A stretch of 64,000 nucleotides of DNA. Origin: Solibacteraceae bacterium (GTDB lineage: Bacteria > Acidobacteriota > Terriglobia > Bryobacterales > Bryobacteraceae). The notes beneath the pieces are model-generated. The model ran no database searches. It worked only from the letters and a program-made list of their open reading frames with translations, and was not told where the DNA came from. The position numbers and the translations under genes were made by a program. Location: NCBI GenBank assembly GCA_026984795.1, contig JALSRK010000060.1, forward strand, positions 1 to 64,000. Reading direction: 5' to 3'. Below, piece by piece: positions 45,342 through 51,780 of this stretch (its first letter is position 1; each line of letters begins with the position of its first letter).

Positions 45342-45749
45342 GTACCAATAACCTAACATGAGGGGAGCGTGAAGTAAAGGGAATTATCTACTTAGAAAAC
45401 CAGTAAGGGATTCACCTTAGGCGGAGCCTCTCGTTGCTCCCCACGAGCCTCGGCGGGCGCTGCCTCCCGACAGGCGCCAAGACGCCTGCCGGGGAAGCCA
45501 AGAAAAATGGTTCCAAGTGACCCACTTCCCAATGTGCTCCCCTGCCGGCGCGCTCGGCATGAGCGTGGCATCTGCTCCGTCGCCCCGCTTGTCCTTCAGC
45601 TCCGGCTCGCCGCTTTTGGCAACGAACCTTCACCGCCTCCGGAGCGCGCAGGCGCCCGAGCCGATGAAGCCGGCGTCTCGAATCGGCCTTTCGCTCCCCC
45701 ACACCAGCCAAGCCCTCCCGGGCTCTTCCGGGGCGGGATCGTCGCTCCC

Positions 45750-45768
45750 GGCGTCCTTCTTCGACGCC
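45750..45768 (-). repeat. Hairpin GGCGTC-N7-GACGCC
   Basis: Perfect 6-bp stem with a 7-nt loop inside the gene-free block; part of the proposed large structured RNA or its 3' part. Confidence 0.4.
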
Positions 45769-45893
45769 CTGGCTCGCGGTAACCGAACCCGTTCGGCCCG
45801 TGACTCCTCTCCTCGCCATCGAGGCCTTTCAGGCGGGGAGGATCTTCGCCCCGAACCCGTTGTCCAGTTCCTTGCTTGCCAGTTTCCGCCGCT

Positions 45894-46104
45894 GCCGAGA
45901 CATCCGCTCCCCCTCGGGGGACTCACCCCCTCAGGATCGTAGCGCAACGTCTCAGCCTCGACCGAAAAGCTTACCGTGGCGGTTCACTTGCTCGTCCTTC
46001 ACTCCCCGGAAACGGCGCTCCCGAAGGCTCCGCTTGCTTCCGGCTCGACGCTTAGGACTCGCTGTGATCCGTCCGGCTCACTGGTCCGTGAACCTCTTGG
46101 AACC
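45894..46104 (-). ncRNA. Candidate HEARO / omega-RNA-like structured RNA (no IscB gene adjacent)
   Basis: Read on the minus strand. GGTTCAC (46092-46086) can pair locally with GTGAGCC or long-range with GTGAACC near 45985. CCGGAA/TTCCGG closes a hairpin with a CC-TTCG-GG tetraloop around 46003-46040. A 10-bp helix GCTGAGACGT (45956-45947) pairs with ATGTCTCGGC (45903-45894), enclosing CGCT/AGCG and the perfect stem GGGGG-TGAGT-CCCCC (45930-45916). The blocks GGCTGAGACgTT and AGCGGATGtC resemble blocks I remember from IscB omega-RNA; that comparison is from memory. Omega-RNAs guide the IscB nuclease and sit 5' of its gene, but none is visible downstream here. The exact ends are not known. Alternative: another large bacterial structured RNA or a decayed element. 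Confidence 0.5.
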
Positions 46105-46256
46105 ATCTCCAGCATGCAGCCGGCGGCGGAGAAAGTCAAGAGAAATCCGCGTTGGCGCGGCTGTTTTCCTCATCTTTTTTCTCCTGTAAGATCAATATGT
46201 TAGCGGAGGAGCGCGGTGCTGTTCCTGTGGATAAAACAGGCCGGGGCGCTTTTGTT

Positions 46257-47384
46257 TCAGTCCCGGCTCAGCTTCAGGATCATTCCAGTGTCCGTGGCCG
46301 CCCAGACCTGACCCGAGGCGGCGGCCAAGACCACCCGTCTTGCGTCGGCGCGGTAATCGACGCTCATCTCGTGCCAGTTTCTGTAGTCGTCGCTGTAGAG
46401 AATCACCACCCGGCCGGGAACCGGGTTGTCGGGCAGCGTCCCCACCGGCTCGTAACCGGCCAAGTACGCGCGCCCTCCCTTGGTGAGGATCACGTCCGTG
46501 ATCGCCCGGTTCCGCCGGCGGAAGACGCGGTCGGTCTCGTTGTTCCGGATGTCGATCCGGTAGATCTCGGAAGGCCAGCGGAACGCCCGCCGGAAACGGA
46601 CCAGCAGCAGCCCCGTGCCATCGGGCCGCAAGCGGAGCCGGCTGATGTAGCCGAACATGGAGAGCGTGGAGTGTTTCCATGTCCTGCCGCCGTCATTGGT
46701 CTGGATGACGATGGTGAGCGTGGGCCATTCCCGCTCCCGGGAAGCCCGTTCGGGGTCCATCCACGCCGGCAGCCGCCGGCGGCGCCTCCGCGGCGGCTGG
46801 CTGAAGCCGGTAATCGCCCCGTGGTAAGGGTTGGCGAACGTGATCCACGTGTACTGGGTGTATTCCTTGGTGGTCTTGGGCGCCTCGGCGACGGCGAGGG
46901 GGACCCAGTGCCGGCCTCCGTCGTTCGTTTCCCAGATAGACTTTTCGCGCCCCACGGCCCAGCCGTGCTGCTCGTCGGCGAACCAGACGCGGAGCATCCT
47001 TTTCTTGTGCCGGGAGATGCGGCGCCACGTCCGGCCCGCCTCGTAGGTCTGCCACAAGCTGCGCTCGGTCACCATCCAGCCGATGGTCTCGTTCAGGAAA
47101 AAGAGCGAGACCGGGCGCTCCCTGAGCCTGACCTCGGACCAGGACCGGCCGCCGTCACTGGTGACCACGGCGTAAGGCCTGACCTTGTCGCCGTTGGTCC
47201 GGTAACCGACAGCGACGCCGCGGCGCGGCGAGGGGAACACGATGTCGGTGATCACATACTGCCAGTCGATGACGTCGTAGAAGTACTGCAGGGTCCACTG
47301 GGGCGCGGCCGCAAGCGGCGCCACGGCCGCCACCATGGCAGCCGCCAGACGGAACAGACCTGCTGCGGATCGCCGCGGCATCAT
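46257..47384 (-). CDS. Exported Ycf48-like/BNR-repeat protein
   Basis: A 375-aa protein from ATG 47384 (a second ATG directly follows) with a signal peptide (G-L-F-R-L-A-A-A-M-V-A-A-V-A-P-L-A-A-A-P). It contains four or more S-x-D-x-G-x-x-W Asp-box repeats: T-S-D-G-G-R-S-W, Y-E-A-G-R-T-W, T-N-D-G-G-R-H-W, T-N-D-G-G-R-T-W, and a final Y-S-D-D-Y-R-N-W, typical of sialidase/Ycf48-type beta-propellers. An unusual basic loop with R-R-R-R-R-R interrupts the middle. The function cannot be told. It starts 4 bp after the end of the GAF gene, in the same direction. Confidence 0.8.
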   Translation of the reverse strand: MMPRRSAAGLFRLAAAMVAAVAPLAAAPQWTLQYFYDVIDWQYVITDIVFPSPRRGVAVGYRTNGDKVRPYAVVTSDGGRSWSEVRLRERPVSLFFLNETIGWMVTERSLWQTYEAGRTWRRISRHKKRMLRVWFADEQHGWAVGREKSIWETNDGGRHWVPLAVAEAPKTTKEYTQYTWITFANPYHGAITGFSQPPRRRRRRLPAWMDPERASREREWPTLTIVIQTNDGGRTWKHSTLSMFGYISRLRLRPDGTGLLLVRFRRAFRWPSEIYRIDIRNNETDRVFRRRNRAITDVILTKGGRAYLAGYEPVGTLPDNPVPGRVVILYSDDYRNWHEMSVDYRADARRVVLAAASGQVWAATDTGMILKLSRD

Positions 47385-47388
47385 GGGT

Positions 47389-48000
47389 TTATCGGCCGCC
47401 GGGGGAGCCCAGCCCGCCGGGCGCGGAAAGAGCGAGCTCGGCGTGGCTGACTTTGTCCAGCGTCGCCGGGTCCATCCGGGCCAGGACGAGGAGGCAGCCG
47501 ATCTGCTCCCCGACTGTCGAGAGCAGTTCCATCTCACCGCCCGTGTGGGCATGCGGAACCCGATGTTGCACGTTGATCACCCCGACGACGCGGTTACGGG
47601 CGATCACCGGAGCCGAAAGGAATGCTTCGAAGGCGTCCTCGGGCAAATCACGGAAGAGCTTGAAACGGGGATCTTTGTAGGCCTCGCGAGAGATCGCCAG
47701 CAGACGGCGTTCCCGCGCCACCCAGCCAGTAAGTCCTTCGCCGAGCCGTAGCCGCACGCGCCCGACCTGGTCCCGCTGCGGCGCACTGGTGGCGCACAAG
47801 ACGAGTTCGTCGCCGTCGAGCAGATAGAGCAAGCAGGAGTCGCACTCCATGAATGCAGCAATCAGCGAGACACTCTCCTGCAGCACTTCCTGGAGGCTCT
47901 GGTCCCGGGCCATCATGCGGCTGACCCGCTGGAAAAGCCGAAGCTGTCGTTCCGTTTCCTGGAGCCGCCGCTCCAGCTCCTTCGCGCGTGGCACCAGCAC
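47389..48000 (-). CDS. GAF-domain protein
   Basis: I start it at GTG 48000, just before a coiled segment (A-K-E-L-E-R-R-L-Q-E-T-E-R-Q-L-R-L-F-Q), giving 203 aa; a longer frame reaches back to 48129 across the divergent CPBP start and looks spurious. The GAF domain spans about residues 25-170 with C-D-S-C-L-L-Y-L-L-D-G-D-E-L-V-L-C-A-T, R-L-R-L-G-E-G-L-T-G-W-V-A and S-A-P-V-I-A-R-N-R-V-V-G-V-I-N-V-Q-H. No output domain is attached, so it is a stand-alone sensor, maybe acting through a partner. No Shine-Dalgarno is obvious at the chosen start. Confidence 0.75.
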   Translation of the reverse strand: MLVPRAKELERRLQETERQLRLFQRVSRMMARDQSLQEVLQESVSLIAAFMECDSCLLYLLDGDELVLCATSAPQRDQVGRVRLRLGEGLTGWVARERRLLAISREAYKDPRFKLFRDLPEDAFEAFLSAPVIARNRVVGVINVQHRVPHAHTGGEMELLSTVGEQIGCLLVLARMDPATLDKVSHAELALSAPGGLGSPGGR

Positions 48001-48118
48001 TATTATCCCAAACTGCCCAGGCGCCCCGGCGGCGACGGCGGCTCGCCGAGGGAACCCGCCGGGCCTGCGGCGCCGGCAGAGCCTTGCGTGTCCGAGCGTC
48101 TGGAGGGCCGATGCTAAG

Positions 48119-49081
48119 ATGATCGCCATGCACTGGTACTGGGCGGCGGTGGCGCTGTTGTGGATCTCCGGCTCCGCCGGCGCGTCCGTCTATGCTTCCC
48201 GCCTCGGAATCTGCGCTGCGGCGGCGATCCCGGTCACCCTGGCGTTGTTGACCGAACTGTCCCTGTACCTGGTCTTGGCCTTTCCCGAAGTCCGCAGGCG
48301 TTGCGAAGCCCTTGTACGGGAGCATTTCTGGGCGCTCCCGGCCAGCGCCGCGCCGGCTTACCTGATCGCCACCGTCCCCACCGGCACGTTTTCCTGGGAG
48401 CGTTTCGCCGCCCTGGGACTTTGTGCGGCGGCGATCGCCACCTGGTACCGGCTGCTGCCGGTGAAGCCCGCAGCCGACGCCGGCTTCCTGCTGTTGGTGG
48501 CCGGCACGTATATTTCAGGCCTGTTCCGCTTTGTCTATCCGCCGCCGGCCGAGGGCTTGCGCATCGAGATCCTGGGGCAGTTGCTCTGGATCCGCTTCGG
48601 CGTGGCCTCGGCTCTGTGGTTCCGGCGGATGGAAGGCGTCGGTTTTGGGTTTTGGCCTCACCGCCGCGAGTGGCTCGTCGGCGTGCAGCATTTCGTGAGC
48701 TTTCTTCCGGTGGGCCTCGCGCTGACCTACGGGCTGGAGTTCGCCCGCCTGTCGCCGGCGGCCGGCTGGTGGTGGAAGTGGCCGGCCACTTTCGCCGGCA
48801 TCCTCTGGGTGGTGGCTCTGGGGGAAGAGTTTTTCTTTCGGGGCCTACTGCAGCAGTGGCTCTCGGCGTGGCTCGGGTTGAGGACCGGGATCGTACTGGC
48901 CGCAGTCGCCTTCGGGGCCGTCCACCTGCCCTTCCGCGAATTCCCCAACTGGCGTTTCGCCGTGCTGGCGGCGACGGCCGGCTGGTTCTACGGGCGCGCG
49001 TTCGTCTACGGGCGCGGCGTCCGCGCTGCGATGGTGACGCACGCACTCACCGTCGCCACCTGGCGCGTGCTGTTTCGCTGA
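48119..49081 (+). CDS. CPBP-family intramembrane metalloprotease
   Basis: A 320-aa membrane protein from ATG 48119 (GGAGG 12 nt upstream; ATG 48128 is the alternative). It has about eight predicted helices. The C-terminal CPBP/Abi domain holds the glutamate motif G-E-E-F-F-F-R-G-L-L-Q-Q (E-E-x-x-x-R), the histidine in F-G-A-V-H-L-P-F-R and a second histidine in M-V-T-H-A-L-T-V-A-T-W, the zinc ligands of the Rce1-type proteases. The N-terminal half is a separate set of helices. Such proteins process prenylated or other membrane peptides, but the substrate is not known. It diverges from the GAF gene. Confidence 0.87.
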   Translation: MIAMHWYWAAVALLWISGSAGASVYASRLGICAAAAIPVTLALLTELSLYLVLAFPEVRRRCEALVREHFWALPASAAPAYLIATVPTGTFSWERFAALGLCAAAIATWYRLLPVKPAADAGFLLLVAGTYISGLFRFVYPPPAEGLRIEILGQLLWIRFGVASALWFRRMEGVGFGFWPHRREWLVGVQHFVSFLPVGLALTYGLEFARLSPAAGWWWKWPATFAGILWVVALGEEFFFRGLLQQWLSAWLGLRTGIVLAAVAFGAVHLPFREFPNWRFAVLAATAGWFYGRAFVYGRGVRAAMVTHALTVATWRVLFR

Positions 49082-49151
49082 CGGACCGAGGCCGCCGCCC
49101 TTCTGGATCGGGCCGGCCGTCTCGCGGTAGGATAGGGCCGGGGAGTGAGCC

Positions 49152-49715
49152 ATGGTGACAGCTTCGCAATTGCGTCCCGGCATGGCCATCCGCCATGAAG
49201 GCCAGCTTTGGAAAGTCCTCGAAGCCGACCACCACTCCGGCCAGGGCAAGATGGGCGGGGTGACCCACGTGCATCTGCAAAACCTGGAAACCGGCACCCT
49301 CAAAGACTACGGCTTCCGCGCCGACCTCAAGCTCGAAGACGTGCCGCTCGACAAGATGCCCTTCGAGTTTCTCTACCGCGACGGAGAGAACTGCGTTTTC
49401 ATGAATCCGGACACGTATGAACAGGTGGAGCTGCCGGCTTCATTGATCGGACCGCAGGAGAAGCTTCTGGTTGAGCAGATGCGCGTCTCCGTCGAGTTTG
49501 TCGAAGGCCGCCCGGTAAGCGTCCAGTTTCCCGACTTCGTCGAGGTGCGGGTCGCCGAGACCGCTCCGCCGGTGCACAACCAGCAGGACAACACCTGGAA
49601 AGAAGCCCGTCTGGAGAACGGCATCCAGGTAATGGTGCCCCAGTTCATCAAGACCGGCGACGTGATCCGGCTGGAGACTTCCAAGCTCGCCTACATGGAC
49701 CGCGCCCGCGGCTGA
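49152..49715 (+). CDS. efp: Translation elongation factor P
   Basis: A 187-aa ribosome-associated factor that relieves stalling at proline runs. It has three OB-like domains in the usual order: an N-terminal KOW-like domain with R-P-G-M-A-I-R-H-E-G-Q-L-W-K-V, a second with F-E-F-L-Y-R-D-G-E-N-C-V-F-M-N-P-D-T-Y-E-Q, and a C-terminal one ending V-P-Q-F-I-K-T-G-D-V-I-R-L-E-T. The tip loop reads H-S-G-Q-G-K33-M-G-G, so the acceptor Lys is K33 inside a variant loop; whether it is modified by EpmA or another enzyme is unknown. The proline-rich membrane protein at 23967 is a plausible client. The 3' end overlaps the convergent AI-2E gene by 25 bp. Confidence 0.94.
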   Translation: MVTASQLRPGMAIRHEGQLWKVLEADHHSGQGKMGGVTHVHLQNLETGTLKDYGFRADLKLEDVPLDKMPFEFLYRDGENCVFMNPDTYEQVELPASLIGPQEKLLVEQMRVSVEFVEGRPVSVQFPDFVEVRVAETAPPVHNQQDNTWKEARLENGIQVMVPQFIKTGDVIRLETSKLAYMDRARG

Positions 49716-50788
49716 GCGTCAGCATTCCGGGCCTGCGGCGTCGGCTGGGCCGCCGGCGCCTGGGCCGCCGGGTTGGTCTGCTTGGGCTCCGGCCCCATCA
49801 GGACCGCCAGCCAGCGGGTTTCCGGCGTGCTCTCGAGGACGATCTTCAGCGCCATCGTCAAGGGCACCGCGAGGAACATCCCGCCGAGCCCCAGCACCGA
49901 TCCCCAGGCCAGCAACGAGACGAAAACCACCAGCGTCGAAAGGCCCATGCCTCGGCCCATCAGCCTCGGTTCGAGCACGTTGCCCATAACGAAGTTGACG
50001 ACCAGGTATCCGATCAAGACGAGCAGCGCCACCCCTGGACCGAACTGCACCAGCGCCATCAGTACCGCCGGCACCGCCGCCACGATCGAGCCGAAAGTCG
50101 GAATGTAGTTCAACAGGAAGGCCAGCAGTCCCCACAGCAGAGCGAAATCGACGCCCAGCACGGCTACCCAGCTCCCCAGCACAACCCCCGTCAGGAGGCT
50201 GACGAAGGTCTTCAGCATTACGTAACGCTCCACGTTCTCGGCGATGAGCCGGAGCCGGCTCAAGGAGTCTTCGGCGCCAGGGAACGCGGCCCGGAACTTC
50301 GCCGGCATTCCAGGTACTTCGAAGAGGATGAAAACGACGATGATGAGAATCACCAGGCCGTTGCCGAGCAGCCCGCCCAGGGCCCCCAGCAGGTTGCCGA
50401 TGATCGACATCACCGAGCCGATCTCGACCGACTGCAGCAGGTCCATGCCGGAGGTCTCCAGCCCCTGGGCGCGCAGCCAGCCGAGCAGGACGTCTACTTG
50501 CCCGTCCAGCCGGGCCTTGTAGACGGGCGCCGAGCGCACGAAGGCGTTGATCGAGGTGCCGACCAAGGCGCCCAGGCCCGTGAAAAACCCGGCCACGCCC
50601 AATACAACCGCCAGGACGGCCAGCGCCGACGGCAAACCCCGCTTCCGCAGCCAGAGTACGGCCGGAGCGCTCACCATGGCGATGAACACCGCGACCAGCA
50701 CCAGGGTGATCAGCGACGACGCGTAGCTCAGGCCGGCAATGATGATCACCAGGGCGGCCAGATTCCACAGAACGTGGCGCTCTTTCAC
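49691..50788 (-). CDS. AI-2E family transporter (PerM type)
   Basis: A 365-aa inner-membrane protein with seven or eight helices, including an N-terminal pair, a middle soluble loop with Y-K-A-R-L-D-G-Q-V-D-V-L-L-G-W-L, and a C-terminal block with the family signature L-L-A-F-L-L-N-Y-I-P-T-F-G-S-I-V-A-A-V-P-A. The tail is Gln/Pro/Ala-rich and unstructured. Members are permeases for various small solutes; AI-2 transport is only known for some. Its last 25 bp overlap the end of efp on the other strand. Confidence 0.87.
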   Translation of the reverse strand: MKERHVLWNLAALVIIIAGLSYASSLITLVLVAVFIAMVSAPAVLWLRKRGLPSALAVLAVVLGVAGFFTGLGALVGTSINAFVRSAPVYKARLDGQVDVLLGWLRAQGLETSGMDLLQSVEIGSVMSIIGNLLGALGGLLGNGLVILIIVVFILFEVPGMPAKFRAAFPGAEDSLSRLRLIAENVERYVMLKTFVSLLTGVVLGSWVAVLGVDFALLWGLLAFLLNYIPTFGSIVAAVPAVLMALVQFGPGVALLVLIGYLVVNFVMGNVLEPRLMGRGMGLSTLVVFVSLLAWGSVLGLGGMFLAVPLTMALKIVLESTPETRWLAVLMGPEPKQTNPAAQAPAAQPTPQARNADAQPRARSM

Positions 50789-50897
50789 AAGCTCCCCCGC
50801 ACCATTGTCGCTCGATTGTAACGAATCAGGGCCTCTGAGCGGCGCTTGGGAGAGCGGGATTCGGGCGGGACGATCGGGCGAAGCCGCAGAAACAAGA

Positions 50898-50938
50898 ACG
50901 GACCCTGACCCGCCACCGGCGGGCGGGCCGGGGTCCGT
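50898..50938 (-). terminator. Intrinsic terminator after hsp20
   Basis: Outer arms ACGGACCC (50898-50905) and GGGTCCGT (50931-50938) with an inner stem CCCGCC/GGCGGG. On the minus strand the stem is followed by TTCTTGTTTC, a T-rich tail, 50 bp past the hsp20 stop. Confidence 0.75.
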
Positions 50939-50989
50939 AGATCTCAGCGATGAGGGATCCGGGGCGGGATGAACCGCGGATTCCGGAGA

Positions 50990-51433
50990 TCAGTCGACCG
51001 ACACCTTGACGGTGCGGGGCTTGGCCACCTCCTTCTTGGGCAGGTGGACCGTCAGCACGCCGTTCTTGTAAGAGGCCTTCACCTTTTCGGGATCGACCGA
51101 GTCGGGGATCGAGAAGCACCGGACGAAGGAGCCATAGCCCCGCTCGATCCGGTGATAGCCTTCGCCCTTCTTCTCCTCTTCGAACTTCCGCTCACCTTTG
51201 AGCGTCAGCGTGCCGTCCTCGATCTTGATCTCCAGATCCTTCTGATCCACGCCCGGAACGTCAGCGATGAGAGTGATTTCGTTCTCGGTTTCCTTGATGT
51301 CCACGCTGGGCGTCCACGGACGGGTAGCCGCACCTTCGGAGAAGATGCGGTTCACCGAGTCCTGGAACAGGCGCAGCGGGGTGATCATCTCGTCCAGCTC
51401 ACGGAATGGATTGTAGCGGGTCAGGGTCGCCAT
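50990..51433 (-). CDS. Hsp20-family small heat-shock protein
   Basis: A 147-aa cytoplasmic chaperone. I start at ATG 51433, with AGGAGGT 9 nt upstream; an in-frame GTG at 51442 sits against the ribosome site and is less likely. The alpha-crystallin domain (about residues 38-130) runs from R-P-W-T-P-S-V-D-I-K-E through D-G-T-L-T-L-K-G-E-R and G-Y-G-S-F-V-R-C-F to A-S-Y-K-N-G-V-L-T-V, followed by the I/L-P-K-K tail (H-L-P-K-K). It binds unfolding proteins for later refolding. The gene stands alone with its own near-consensus promoter and terminator. Confidence 0.95.
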   Translation of the reverse strand: MATLTRYNPFRELDEMITPLRLFQDSVNRIFSEGAATRPWTPSVDIKETENEITLIADVPGVDQKDLEIKIEDGTLTLKGERKFEEEKKGEGYHRIERGYGSFVRCFSIPDSVDPEKVKASYKNGVLTVHLPKKEVAKPRTVKVSVD

Positions 51434-51479
51434 AGCTTTCACACCTCCTCAACCGTGTTCGATTTCCTTCTTCACTTCC

Positions 51480-51508
51480 AATATAAAATATGAGCTTCAA
51501 TCTGTCAA
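51480..51508 (-). promoter_or_regulatory. Near-consensus sigma-70 promoter for hsp20
   Basis: Minus strand: -35 TTGACA (51508-51503, perfect), 17-nt spacer, -10 TATATT (51485-51480, 5 of 6). Start predicted near 51473, leaving a leader of about 40 nt. No CIRCE element is visible, so HrcA control is unlikely. Confidence 0.8.
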
Positions 51509-51768
51509 GTATTTTGATGAGAGTTTTATAACGTGTTCGCGCACCTTGGCCTGCTGGCGTGAGAGGGGGCCCTCCTCAGAAAGTATCTCATTCAATATAA
51601 GTGACTTGCGGCCATATCGCCGCTCCCCTCTCCTTCTCCGCACCCCCAAGCCGGCCTGCAGGGCGACCCGGCTCACTCTCTCCCGCTCTGAATCGCGGCA
51701 TCCCCGCGACCCGGCCTGCTGCACGAACCGGCCCCGCCTCGGCGCTTCGCTCCAGACCCGCCAGCCGC

Positions 51769-51774
51769 TACAAT
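51769..51774 (+). promoter_or_regulatory. -10 box TACAAT, 6 nt before a start codon
   Basis: TACAAT is followed by CGTGCT and the ATG at 51781, so this message would be leaderless. No ribosome binding site is present. Confidence 0.45.
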
Positions 51775-51780
51775 CGTGCT

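Larger units (their letters stand above)
45221..46256 (-). other. One-kilobase gene-free block containing a structured RNA candidate
   Basis: No frame here looks like a real protein: the open frames are short, overlap each other on both strands and have biased composition. The part from about 45360 to 45410 is AT-richer than its surroundings. The minus strand carries many hairpins, from 46104 down to about 45410, including the motif cluster listed as an RNA gene, a CCTCG-ATGG-CGAGG hairpin near 45816-45829, the 6-bp hairpin at 45750-45768 and nested stems near 45412-45450. Confidence 0.6.
51434..51780. other. Control region between hsp20 and the molybdopterin oxidoreductase
   Basis: About 350 bp between divergent genes, clearly AT-richer near hsp20 (51475-51530). 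It holds the hsp20 promoter, a CGAACACG direct repeat (near 51457 and 51533), an inverted repeat TGAGAGGG/CCCTCCTCA near 51559-51577, and a TACAAT box right before the oxidoreductase start. No gene seen. Confidence 0.5.

Noticed and set aside
45412-45947. Several overlapping short frames on both strands in the gene-free block
   Set aside because: Arg/Ser/Pro-rich, mutually overlapping, no ribosome site; fits non-coding structured DNA better.
51497-51724. 75-codon minus-strand frame over the hsp20 promoter
   Set aside because: Its 3' part is the AT-rich promoter DNA and overlaps the -35 box; no ribosome site and no motif.
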